Positions 26,927-35,082 of a stretch of 64,000 nucleotides of DNA are shown one piece after another. The stretch covers positions 1 to 64,000 of the forward strand of contig JAZRMX010000026.1 of assembly GCA_045647885.1 (NCBI GenBank). The letters are read 5' to 3'. Source of the DNA: HGM04593 sp045647885 (lineage in GTDB: Bacteria; Bacteroidota; Bacteroidia; Bacteroidales; Bacteroidaceae). The notes beneath the pieces are model-generated. The model saw nothing but the letters and a program-made list of their open reading frames with translations. It was not told where the DNA came from and did no database searches. Each line of letters starts with the position of its first letter. Position 1 is the stretch's first letter. A program made the position numbers and the translations under genes.

Positions 26927-28867
26927 ATGAATAAGTTTATAAACAGAAAAGTCAAGGCTGTGCCGGCCTCGCACGACGGAGTTGTGGAGAAAAGCACCGG
27001 TAATGCCGTAGACTTCTTGAACGAGTGCGCTGCCTGCTGGAACGCTCTCGACGAGGCTCGCCGCAAATTGCGGCGCAGCCTTATGTATAGCTATGGCGAC
27101 CAGTGGGGAGATTATGTGCGCGACCCCGATACGCTCACAATGATTACCGAGGGCGAACTCATAAAGAAGAACGGCAAGGTACCGTTGAAGAATAATATGA
27201 TAGCTCCCATTCTGAGCAATATCGATGGTCAGCTGCGGCAGAATCTTCTGCGCCCGGTGTGCGTGGCACGCGACCAGGCCGAAAGCCGTGTGGGTGAGAT
27301 GATGTCTGTTGCCATAGAGTATGTCCACGACATAAATGAGATGGAAGAGGTGGACTCCGATACTATGCGTATGCTGCTCAATGGTGGAATGTCGGCGCAG
27401 AGGATTGAGTATGGTGTGAACCCGGCACGTGGGCAGAAGGATGTATGGGTGTATGGAGTGAACCCGTCGCGACTCTTCTTCAATACCCACCTTGAGGATG
27501 TACGTATGTGGGACTTGAATTGTATTGGCGAGCTTTTCGACTTGCCCCTTGAGCAGGTGCTTGCTCTTTTTGGCCGTACCCCCGAAGCGAAAGAGCGTGT
27601 GAAGAACCTCTATATGGAGGTTGCCGATGGGTGTATACCTGTCACTCGCGCAATGCAGGGCGATGAGAGTGATTCGCTCTCTTTCTACACCCCTTCGCGC
27701 ACAGGGTTGTGCCGTGTAATTCTTGGGTGGAAACTCGAATCGCGCGATGCTTATTGCTGGAACGACACCCAAAAGGGAACGTGGGGCTATTTGCCCTATA
27801 CACCTGAGTCCAAAAAGCTTCTGGATAGTGAAAACCGTCGCCGCACGGAAGAGGGCAAGGCTGCAGGTGTTCCCGAGGAGGATATTCTGCTTATCGATTA
27901 TACATTTGCCACAGAACGCTATTGGTATTACCGCTATATGACTCCTTATGGCGATATCCTTCAAGAGGGGCGTAGCCCTTATTGGCACGGAGAGCATAAC
28001 TATGTGTTGCATCTCTATCCTCTGGTACAGGGTAAGCTCGGCAATTTTGTGGAGCAGTTCATAGACCAGCAACGGGCGATAAACCGCACGGCGACTCTTA
28101 TCGATTTTATTCGTGGTACCTCCTCTAAAGGTGTACTTGTTGTCGATGACGATGCCTTTGAGAGTATGAGTCGCGAAGAGGTTATAGACGAGTATGTGCG
28201 TTACAATGGTGTACTCTTTGTAAAGCTCAAACCGGGACAGAGTATTGATGGAGTGGTGCGTCAATATAACAGCGGAGCTGCAGTTGCAGGTGATTTTGAA
28301 TTGTTGAACCTTCAGTTGAGGCTTATAAATGAAATTTCGGGTGTAAATTCGGCAATGCAGGGGCAGGCTCCGCGTGCAGGCACTCCGGCAAGTCTTTATG
28401 CGCAACAGGTTCATAATTCCTCGCTGAATTTAAAGGGACTTTTCGACAGTTTCCGTAATTTCCGCCGCCGTCGCGACACGAAACTTATGAAGACCATTCA
28501 ACAGTTCTATACCGAGATGCGTTACATTGAACTTGCAGGCAGTGAGTACGATAGTGAATCGAAATGGTATAACCCCGAAAAGGTGCAGAATGCCGAAATA
28601 GACCTCACAATATCAGAAGGATATAACACCCCTGCATACCAGATGCTTGCCAACGATTTCCTTATGGAGCTTTTCCGTGCAAATGCGGTAGATGTAAAGA
28701 CTATGCTCGAGAACTCCTCTTATCCTTTTGCGACAAAGATTCTCGAGGCTATTAAGCGTAATGAGGAACAAGCAGCGCAAGGCGCGCCGATGAGTGGAAT
28801 TCCTTCCGAACTTCTTGCCGGAATGAAAGGCGGGCAAGAGGCACAAACGATGCCCGTTGAGGAGTAA
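26927..28867 (+). CDS. P22-like phage portal protein
   Basis: A 646-residue protein resembling P22-type podovirus portals. The N-terminal block YSYGDQWGDYVRD, then PLKNNMIAPILSNIDGQLRQN followed by V(C)VARD, matches the portal opening in which a GDQW precedes a conserved N..I...I.G..RQN. A long wing/stem region follows, with IDQQRAINRTATLIDFI and INEISGVNSAMQGQAPRAGTPASL, the latter typical of portal crowns. It is full-length and unbroken. It lies 21 bases after the polyvalent gene and is the last member of the cassette. No terminase, scaffold or capsid gene is found on either side. Confidence 0.82.
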   Translation: MNKFINRKVKAVPASHDGVVEKSTGNAVDFLNECAACWNALDEARRKLRRSLMYSYGDQWGDYVRDPDTLTMITEGELIKKNGKVPLKNNMIAPILSNIDGQLRQNLLRPVCVARDQAESRVGEMMSVAIEYVHDINEMEEVDSDTMRMLLNGGMSAQRIEYGVNPARGQKDVWVYGVNPSRLFFNTHLEDVRMWDLNCIGELFDLPLEQVLALFGRTPEAKERVKNLYMEVADGCIPVTRAMQGDESDSLSFYTPSRTGLCRVILGWKLESRDAYCWNDTQKGTWGYLPYTPESKKLLDSENRRRTEEGKAAGVPEEDILLIDYTFATERYWYYRYMTPYGDILQEGRSPYWHGEHNYVLHLYPLVQGKLGNFVEQFIDQQRAINRTATLIDFIRGTSSKGVLVVDDDAFESMSREEVIDEYVRYNGVLFVKLKPGQSIDGVVRQYNSGAAVAGDFELLNLQLRLINEISGVNSAMQGQAPRAGTPASLYAQQVHNSSLNLKGLFDSFRNFRRRRDTKLMKTIQQFYTEMRYIELAGSEYDSESKWYNPEKVQNAEIDLTISEGYNTPAYQMLANDFLMELFRANAVDVKTMLENSSYPFATKILEAIKRNEEQAAQGAPMSGIPSELLAGMKGGQEAQTMPVEE

Positions 28868-28920
28868 TTGAAACAAAGTAAATAACTTTCTCGAAAGAAA
28901 TTTAAACAGCTACTTGGTCT

Positions 28921-30120
28921 ATGGCAAGCGTAAAGGTAAAATTCCGCCCCTCAACAAACGAAAACAAAGAGGGTACAATCTATTATCAAATTATCAAAAG
29001 TCGTGTGATCCGTCAATTAAAGACGGGTTACCGGCTTTTTTTGTACGAGTGGAACGAGGTTGAAAGTTTAATAATTATCACCAATAACAGCCGACGGGAC
29101 TATCTACAATCTATAGAGGAACGTATCGGTTGGGATATTAAGCGACTGCAATCAATCATCGACCAATTAGAGGCTCGGCAAGTAAGATACACGGCCGATG
29201 AAATTATCTCCACATTCAACAAGCAAGCCAACGAGCAATCGTTGTTCAACTTTATGCAGAGCGTTATAGTCCGACTGCAACAGATGGGTAAACGGCGAAC
29301 ATCGGAAACATATCATTTCACACTTCGCAGTTTTATGCAATTTAGAAGGGATAAAGATCTGCTATTGGAGGATATTGACTCGGATTTAATGCTGATGTAT
29401 GAGGCTTATTTGCATAACAGGGGGCTAACCAAGAACAGCTCCTCGTTCTATATGCGAATACTCCGAGCAGTCTATAATCGCGCTGTTGAAAAGAATTTGA
29501 CTATCAATCGGACCCCTTTCAAACACGTTTATACGGGTATTGATAAAACGGTCAAGCGAGCCATTCCATTAAAAGCAGTCAAGCAGATAAAGAACCTCGA
29601 CCTATCATTGCAACCATCATTGCAGTTTGCAAGGGATATGTTTCTCTTCTCATTCTACACTCGTGGAATGTCATTTATTGATATGGCGTATTTGAAAAAG
29701 AAAGACTTGTCAAATGGCATACTCTCGTATCGCAGACGCAAGACCAGGCAACAGCTTTTTATCCGTTGGGAGAAGTGTATGCAAGAGATTGTGGAGAAGT
29801 ACGAAAACCCACTATCGGAATACCTGTTACCCATTATCAAACCAATGAATGGTGATGAACGCACGCAGTACCAGAATGCGATGTCTCTCATCAATCGCAA
29901 ACTCAAAACAATAGGAGCAATAACCGGAATTCAAATACCGCTGACAATGTATGTTGCGAGGCATTCTTGGGCAAGTGCAGCGAAAAATAAGAATGTGCCA
30001 ATATCTGTAATAAGCGAAGGTATGGGGCACGACTCGGAAACGACTACGCAGATTTATTTGGCTTCGCTTGATACCGCAATGGTGGATAATGCTAATAGTA
30101 TGATTTTAAATTCGCTATAA
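28921..30120 (+). CDS. Tyrosine recombinase (integrase/invertase)
   Basis: A 399-residue tyrosine recombinase of the Bacteroidota type. The arm and SAM-like core-binding domain span residues ~1-215; the catalytic domain follows. Catalytic residues are visible: R248 (FYTRGMSFIDM), R347 in YVARHSW (Tyr replaces the usual His three before Arg, as in this subfamily), H370 (EGMGHDSE) and nucleophile Y379 (TQIYL). Its stop is 21 bases before a perfect inverted-repeat pair bounding a promoter box, so I infer it is a site-specific invertase acting next door rather than a prophage integrase. It lies 53 bases after the portal gene, but base composition shifts to AT-rich here. Confidence 0.9.
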   Translation: MASVKVKFRPSTNENKEGTIYYQIIKSRVIRQLKTGYRLFLYEWNEVESLIIITNNSRRDYLQSIEERIGWDIKRLQSIIDQLEARQVRYTADEIISTFNKQANEQSLFNFMQSVIVRLQQMGKRRTSETYHFTLRSFMQFRRDKDLLLEDIDSDLMLMYEAYLHNRGLTKNSSSFYMRILRAVYNRAVEKNLTINRTPFKHVYTGIDKTVKRAIPLKAVKQIKNLDLSLQPSLQFARDMFLFSFYTRGMSFIDMAYLKKKDLSNGILSYRRRKTRQQLFIRWEKCMQEIVEKYENPLSEYLLPIIKPMNGDERTQYQNAMSLINRKLKTIGAITGIQIPLTMYVARHSWASAAKNKNVPISVISEGMGHDSETTTQIYLASLDTAMVDNANSMILNSL

Positions 30121-30121
30121 G

Positions 30122-30258
30122 ATGTTTAGCAAATGAATTAACTCTTTATAAGAGACAAACTTAACGTTGCAAATATATATAAAATTATACATATAGAAAT
30201 TATAAAGTTTAGAAAATGTGTTCTGTACACAAAATATTACCTGAAATGTTTAGCAAAT
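30122..30258 (+). repeat. 13-bp direct repeats near recombinase
   Basis: ATGTTTAGCAAAT occurs at 30122-30134 and again at 30246-30258; a shorter TTAGCAAAT occurs at 30292-30300. One copy lies outside and two inside the invertible segment. They could be accessory binding sites for the recombinase; this is inference. Confidence 0.6.
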
Positions 30259-30330
30259 AGATGCTTTTGGCAATAGATATGTTGTTGATAATTAGCAAAT
30301 AGGCTTTAAATGCCTGTCTCTTATAAAGAG
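30142..30330. mobile_element. Predicted invertible promoter segment (16-bp inverted repeats)
   Basis: CTCTTTATAAGAGACA at 30142-30157 is repeated as its exact reverse complement at 30315-30330. They enclose 157 AT-rich bases with no gene. The pair lies directly after the tyrosine recombinase gene and before a two-gene unit including a large surface protein. This is the standard layout of Bacteroidales phase-variable promoters. In the orientation given, the only TAnnTTTG box inside (30170-30177) points left, away from the surface protein, so this copy of the sequence appears to be in the OFF state. Confidence 0.8.
30170..30177 (-). promoter_or_regulatory. -7 box inside invertible segment
   Basis: The minus strand reads TATATTTG (TAnnTTTG), 13 bases inside the left inverted repeat. 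After inversion it would sit about 13 bases inside the right repeat, facing the genes at 30369 and 30848. No good -33 is seen. Confidence 0.55.
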
Positions 30331-30368
30331 ACGAAAACATATATAGAACTATCAAAAAAATATTAGAT

Positions 30369-30836
30369 ATGGATAAAAGACCTAAAAACAAGACTTTAAC
30401 ACCTGATTTGCTTGACTTGTTTTATCAAGTTCTTATTCTCTGCGAATCAGATGCAATAGATACAATAAAGTTGAGAATAACAGATCCACGTTTAAAAGAG
30501 TTTCTTAATGACAAAGATAAAAAGAGAGAAAAAGGAAAGGTGGTTTTAACCTACAATGCAAAGTCCAAGAAAAATGGTATAAATAAGATTGAATTTAATA
30601 CCCCATTAGAAATAGATGAAATAAGGTTTATCAATACAAAAAACAATGTTATTAAAAGTCTACTTTGGCATTTAAGGCACGCATTCGCGCATAATAGACT
30701 TTATTATGATAATGCCCATAAATTTATAACTGTGGAGAATGTATATAAAGGCGTTATTAAAATGAAAGCTAAAGTAAGAGCGGCTGATTTGAAGAAATTG
30801 GTAAAATTCTTGATAACGATAGAGAATAATAACTAA
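30369..30836 (+). CDS. Unknown protein with HEPN-like Rx4H motif
   Basis: A 155-residue, lysine-rich protein of no family I can name. Its C-terminal helix contains LLWHLRHAFAHNRLYY, with R103-xxxx-H108, the arrangement (Rx4-6H) of HEPN ribonucleases and related abortive-infection proteins, where a LR.AFAH sequence is common. Whether the protein is a nuclease is not shown. It begins 38 bases past the right inverted repeat of the invertible promoter and ends 11 bases before the surface-protein gene, so both would be switched together. AT-rich codon use marks it as acquired. Confidence 0.6.
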   Translation: MDKRPKNKTLTPDLLDLFYQVLILCESDAIDTIKLRITDPRLKEFLNDKDKKREKGKVVLTYNAKSKKNGINKIEFNTPLEIDEIRFINTKNNVIKSLLWHLRHAFAHNRLYYDNAHKFITVENVYKGVIKMKAKVRAADLKKLVKFLITIENNN

Positions 30837-30847
30837 TACAAAATATT

Positions 30848-33800
30848 ATGAATTTATTTACAAAAAAAACTATTTTATTGCTTGTTTTTTTATTGTCATC
30901 TTTCTCAATCTATGCATATGATTTTGAGGTTGACGGTTTCTATTATGAGGTGAATATAGAAGAGATGACAGCGACATTAGTCGCTGGAGATAAACTTTAT
31001 TCAGGTGCAATTACAATTCCCGAAAAAGTCACTTACAAAGAACGAACTTTTGCAATTGTTTCCATTAATGGAGCATTTAAAAATTGTAATGCACTCACTT
31101 CTGTTATTATACCAGAATGTATTACTTCACTGGGAACCTATACTTTTTCTGGTTGTGAATCCTTATATGAAATTATCGGAATGACCGGCATTTCAGAGAT
31201 TGGGGACTTCTGCTTTAATAGTTGCACCTCATTATATTTTATCGATTTGCCAGATAAGCTTACTAAAATTGGTTCTTATGCGTTTGAGGGTTGCAGTAAT
31301 CTTAAAGAATTGATATTACCCGAAAATTTAAATTCGATTGGGGATTTTGCATTTTCAAATTGCAAACAATTGAGTTCATTGAATATTCCATCTGGAATTA
31401 CAGTATTATCAACAGGCTTATTTAATGGATGTACTTCACTTAATGATTTTAAAATACCACCTCGTACTATTTCCATAGAATCTGATGTTTTTAAAAACTG
31501 TACTAATCTATCAGAAATAATTATTCCTTCAAGTACAACAACTATAAAAGGGGGCGTCTTCTTCGGATGTGTTAATCTTAAAAAAGTTATCTTCGAAGAT
31601 AGTTCTTCAACCCTAAGTTTAGGGGCTAATAGAAGCTATACGGTAGGATTTGATAGCTACCTAGCTCCTTTATTTGAAGATTGCCCGTTACGTTCTGTTA
31701 TAATAAAAAGAAATATTTCTGCAGTTGGAGGGTATTGGAGAACAGGCTGGAGCTGTTTTTCAAATAATACGTTCATAGAAGAAGTTATATTGGGAGATAA
31801 TGTAACACAGTTGCAAGAAGGTGTTTTTTTAGGTTGTTCTAGCCTAAAAAACTTAATAATTCCCCGTAGTATTACTTCTATAGGGGAATGGGCTTTCTAT
31901 AATTCAGGCCTAGAAAACATTATTTTTGAAGACGGATATGACAAACTTTTTTTTGACCTCTCTGTTGCATCATGGAATTACAAAACACCTCACACGTTTG
32001 TTGGTACACAACTCTCTTCAATTTATTTAGGTAGAAACATAGTTATCAGCGGTGGTGCACAAAATCCTGGTTATGGTGGAAATCCATCTACATTTTTTCC
32101 AACGACTATTAAGACTATTATCATTGGTGATCTTGTTAGTTCAATAAATCCTCTATTATTGTATAATCAAAAAGCTACATCATCACTTTCTCATTATTCT
32201 TCCCTCCAAAACATCCAATTTGGAGTTAATATCCCCCAAATCCCCAGTTTGATTGATAATAGTAATTTACTTCAGTTGTCATTAACGACAACTATTCCTC
32301 CGACTGCTCCTCCGTTTACAAACTCTCAATACATGGACTTATCCGTGTTGATTCCCTCAGGTTCTAAAGGTGAATATTCAGAGGCACTAATTTGGAAAAA
32401 CTTTTGGACTATTTCAGAAACAGAGGAATTGCTTAGTACAATAGAAAATGAAGGCATTCTTTATAGAATCCTAGCTGATAATTGTCTAGAAGTTATGAAA
32501 AAAGCAACCTCATACTCTGGAAAGATCTCTATCCCTTCCACTATAACCTACAATAATAAACAATATACAGTTGTGTCTATAGGCGAAGCTTTTAAAGGAT
32601 GTTCTTCCCTAACTTCAGTTTCCTTACCTAGTTCAATTGAAACGCTTAACAACAACTGCTTTAAGGACTGTAAAAATCTGATTGATGTTAAGATTTCTGA
32701 AGGCTTAAAACAAATTCCAGTAAGTGCATTTGAGAATTGCACCAGTCTTACAGGCATCAATTTACCAAATAGTATAGAAACTATAATGGCTGCAGCGTTT
32801 AAGGGTTGCTCATCTTTAGAACGTTTTAGCAGTCCTTCAGCATTAGTTAAAATAGATGATGAAGTATTTTCCAATTGTATTTCTTTAAAAGATTTTCAAT
32901 GTGATGAAAATTTGTCTTCTTTAGGAGTTGCAACTTTTAGTGGTTGTTATAATCTTGAAGCATTTACTTTTAATTCAAAAATTGTTGTTGTACCTGCAAA
33001 TATTTTTAATGGATGCACTAACTTATTTTATTTAAATAATTCAAATAAAATAACTAGAATTGAAGCTAATGCTTTTGAAGGATGCAAATCTTTACCCTCT
33101 TTTAAATTACCCTCGGTAATATCAATATCTGATAATGCATTCAAAAATTGTACTTCATTAAATAAAATAACATTTGGGAATTCCCTAACATCTATAGGTT
33201 CATATGCTTTTTATGGATGTTCCAATATTGAATCTTTAAGTATCCCTAGTTCTGTAATTGATTTTGGAACTTCTGTTTTCATGGGTTGTACAGGGTTAAA
33301 GGAACTTACTTTTGAGGATAGTGACAATCCTCTATTATTACCAAATGGATTATATGACACAGCAACTGGAATACAAAAGAAAAGCGTTAACGGTGAAACT
33401 ATTCAATTTAAGATACAATATTATAAACCTTACTTTTATGGGTTGCCAATAGAGAAATTATATCTTGGTAGAAACCTTTCAAAGGATTCACGCTATACAA
33501 TAAGTGGTGATGGTGGAGTGGATTACTATCTTATAAGTTCATACGACGCCCCATTTGGAAATCTATCCAAGCTAAAAGAACTTACAATTGGCGAAAATGT
33601 TAATATCTTGGGAACAGAGCAAGAGTATATTCCCGAAGTGGATTTATATGTAACTCCAGGTTCTTTCAAAAATTGTTCTTCAATACAAAGTGTAGACGTT
33701 AAAAACCCAACACCTCCAAGCGGGGCAGAGTTTTCAACAACAGTTTACAATAACGCTAAACTGCATGTCCCTGATAACACTTATAGTTTGTATTCTTGTA

Positions 33801-34246
33801 CTGATGGTTGGAAAGAGTTTGTCAATATGATTATAGCCCCCAACGCCATTGTTCTTGATAAGGAAACAATAACAATGAATGTTGGAGATATATGTAAAAT
33901 TTCTGCAACTGTTTATCCGGAAAATACTACAAATAAAACAATCACTTGGATTAGCTCTGATGATTCTGTTGTAAAAGTATCGAATTCAGGAGAAGTTACA
34001 GGAGTTTCTGAAGGCAAAGCCACCATTACAGCCTCATGTGGTAATGTCTCGGCATCGTGCGAGGTTGAAGTTGCTGCGACGAACGGGATTGAAGATATTT
34101 TGGTAAATCCAGATGAAGAACTACATGTTTACAATTTGTCGGGAGTGTTAGTTGCAGAAGGTATTAAGCTAAAGAATTTAAAACAACTTGCTAGTGGCTA
34201 TTATATTGTTGTGTCCCAAACAAAACAATGGAAAATTAAGATATAA
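30848..34246 (+). CDS. BspA-like leucine-rich repeat surface protein
   Basis: A 1132-residue exported protein. Signal peptide residues 1-23 (ending SFSIYA). From ~45 to ~990 there are many LRR_5/BspA-type repeats of ~23 residues with the pattern I(G)..AF.GC..L..(I/V).IP (for example LTKIGSYAFEGCSNLKELI), in two blocks separated near residue 500-570. Residues ~1000-1078 form a Big_2 Ig-like domain (ITWISSDDSVVKVSNSGEVTGVSEG). The last ~50 residues (LHVYNLSGVLVAEG..GYYIVV) resemble a Por/type IX secretion tail. It is probably a surface adhesin, and probably phase-variable given the invertible promoter upstream. Low GC relative to flanks indicates transfer. Confidence 0.87.
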   Translation: MNLFTKKTILLLVFLLSSFSIYAYDFEVDGFYYEVNIEEMTATLVAGDKLYSGAITIPEKVTYKERTFAIVSINGAFKNCNALTSVIIPECITSLGTYTFSGCESLYEIIGMTGISEIGDFCFNSCTSLYFIDLPDKLTKIGSYAFEGCSNLKELILPENLNSIGDFAFSNCKQLSSLNIPSGITVLSTGLFNGCTSLNDFKIPPRTISIESDVFKNCTNLSEIIIPSSTTTIKGGVFFGCVNLKKVIFEDSSSTLSLGANRSYTVGFDSYLAPLFEDCPLRSVIIKRNISAVGGYWRTGWSCFSNNTFIEEVILGDNVTQLQEGVFLGCSSLKNLIIPRSITSIGEWAFYNSGLENIIFEDGYDKLFFDLSVASWNYKTPHTFVGTQLSSIYLGRNIVISGGAQNPGYGGNPSTFFPTTIKTIIIGDLVSSINPLLLYNQKATSSLSHYSSLQNIQFGVNIPQIPSLIDNSNLLQLSLTTTIPPTAPPFTNSQYMDLSVLIPSGSKGEYSEALIWKNFWTISETEELLSTIENEGILYRILADNCLEVMKKATSYSGKISIPSTITYNNKQYTVVSIGEAFKGCSSLTSVSLPSSIETLNNNCFKDCKNLIDVKISEGLKQIPVSAFENCTSLTGINLPNSIETIMAAAFKGCSSLERFSSPSALVKIDDEVFSNCISLKDFQCDENLSSLGVATFSGCYNLEAFTFNSKIVVVPANIFNGCTNLFYLNNSNKITRIEANAFEGCKSLPSFKLPSVISISDNAFKNCTSLNKITFGNSLTSIGSYAFYGCSNIESLSIPSSVIDFGTSVFMGCTGLKELTFEDSDNPLLLPNGLYDTATGIQKKSVNGETIQFKIQYYKPYFYGLPIEKLYLGRNLSKDSRYTISGDGGVDYYLISSYDAPFGNLSKLKELTIGENVNILGTEQEYIPEVDLYVTPGSFKNCSSIQSVDVKNPTPPSGAEFSTTVYNNAKLHVPDNTYSLYSCTDGWKEFVNMIIAPNAIVLDKETITMNVGDICKISATVYPENTTNKTITWISSDDSVVKVSNSGEVTGVSEGKATITASCGNVSASCEVEVAATNGIEDILVNPDEELHVYNLSGVLVAEGIKLKNLKQLASGYYIVVSQTKQWKIKI

Positions 34247-34351
34247 ATCCGTGAATGCCGAAAGGTCTTGTAAACGACGTTGTTTGCATGAAAGCTCATG
34301 GTTAAATGTTATTATGTATAAAATAACAAAAAGGCATCCTCGCCTCGGGTA

Positions 34352-34395
34352 GAACCGCCGAAGTGAGGCTCTGCCTCAAAACAGTGAAACGGTTC
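34352..34395. other. Compact nested stem-loop in intergenic region
   Basis: An outer stem GAACCG/CGGTTC (34352-34357 with 34390-34395) encloses a TGAGGC-TCT-GCCTCA hairpin (34364-34378). The 430-base gap between the surface protein and the next gene is otherwise without a clear gene. The structure may be a mobile-element remnant or a small RNA; I cannot tell which. Confidence 0.35.
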
Positions 34396-34534
34396 GGTGC
34401 TGTTGTGATAAGCCCGTGTATGTTCGTTCTTACTTACGCTACAGATTTCATCGATGGGAGCTTGTAAGATAGCACTGCCGAAGATTACCTCGAAGTAGGT
34501 AATCAATCACAATAAAAAAGTTTAAAGTATTCTT

Positions 34535-34567
34535 CCCCGGCTTTCAGGTCGGGGTTTCGTTTTTTAT
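34535..34567 (+). terminator. Probable terminator downstream of surface protein
   Basis: A GC-rich stem CCCCGGC/GTCGGGG (one G-T pair, 6-nt loop) is followed by TTTCGTTTTTT. It is 290 bases beyond the surface-protein stop, so it may also belong to a transcript starting in the gap. Confidence 0.65.
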
Positions 34568-34675
34568 CTGTTTATACTTATAACAGTTCTACTATTAAAA
34601 ATAATCTAAGAATTAGAGTTGGAGATATTTGGATATATTGCAATGTTGCTATTAATTTTACAAAAATTTTCTAAC

Positions 34676-35005
34676 ATGGTTAGCAGGTTTTATTTATTTG
34701 ATGACTCCAAGTGCGAAAGCAATAGTGTAGAAGCGAAAAGGTATGCATTATCTTCAACTGTAAAACTACCTGCATTAACTGAATTTATTAAGTTTATCTC
34801 TGATGGATGTTGTGGTTTGCGGCCACAAATATCAGAAGAAACTATTGATGATGCATTTGATTGTTTGTTGGATGGCGATAAAGCAACTCTGTATTCTCAA
34901 GAATTGCCACAAGATGAACGTGCAAGTATGATTAAGCAAGCAGAGTTAAATCGCAATATACGGAAAGAGTGGTTTAAGTCTATCCTTAAAGTAAAAGAGG
35001 AATAG
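34676..35005 (+). CDS. Unknown 109-residue protein
   Basis: A reading frame from the ATG at 34676 (MVSRFYLFDDSKCESNSVEA); an earlier ATG at 34643 is also possible. The protein is soluble and mostly helical, with an acidic middle (ISEETIDDAFDCLLDGDKATL) and a basic helical C-terminus (RNIRKEWFKSILKVKEE). I recognise no family. It lies in the AT-rich island, 28 bases before the ATPase promoter. It may be a genuine cargo gene or a leftover; confidence is low. Confidence 0.4.
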   Translation: MVSRFYLFDDSKCESNSVEAKRYALSSTVKLPALTEFIKFISDGCCGLRPQISEETIDDAFDCLLDGDKATLYSQELPQDERASMIKQAELNRNIRKEWFKSILKVKEE

Positions 35006-35008
35006 ATT

Positions 35009-35040
35009 GTTGCTTATTATAGAAACATTTGTTATTTTTG
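35009..35040 (+). promoter_or_regulatory. Promoter of the DUF4143 ATPase gene
   Basis: TTG at 35010-35012, a 20-base spacer, then TATTTTTG at 35033-35040: both promoter elements at consensus spacing, 42 bases before the ATG. Confidence 0.7.
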
Positions 35041-35082
35041 CTGAACAAAAATGCGTGTTGGCGCAAAAATATTCAATAATAT

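Noticed and set aside
26204..28414. Open frame of 736 codons on the minus strand opposite the polyvalent and portal genes
   Set aside because: Its composition is that of a complementary-strand shadow, it crosses two well-supported genes, and no domain is recognisable.
21027..30120. Complete prophage
   Set aside because: Only portal, polyvalent and two small proteins are present, with no capsid, terminase, tail or lysis genes; no attachment-site direct repeats were seen at the ends, and the recombinase fits the neighbouring invertible segment better.
31080..33310. Repeated pattern as a possible CRISPR or DNA tandem repeat
   Set aside because: The periodicity is at protein level (LRR_5 repeats of about 23 residues) with variable DNA; no identical repeats or spacers.
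34312..34506. 64-codon minus-strand frame after the surface protein
   Set aside because: It runs through the nested stem-loop, has no promoter box and no recognisable domain.
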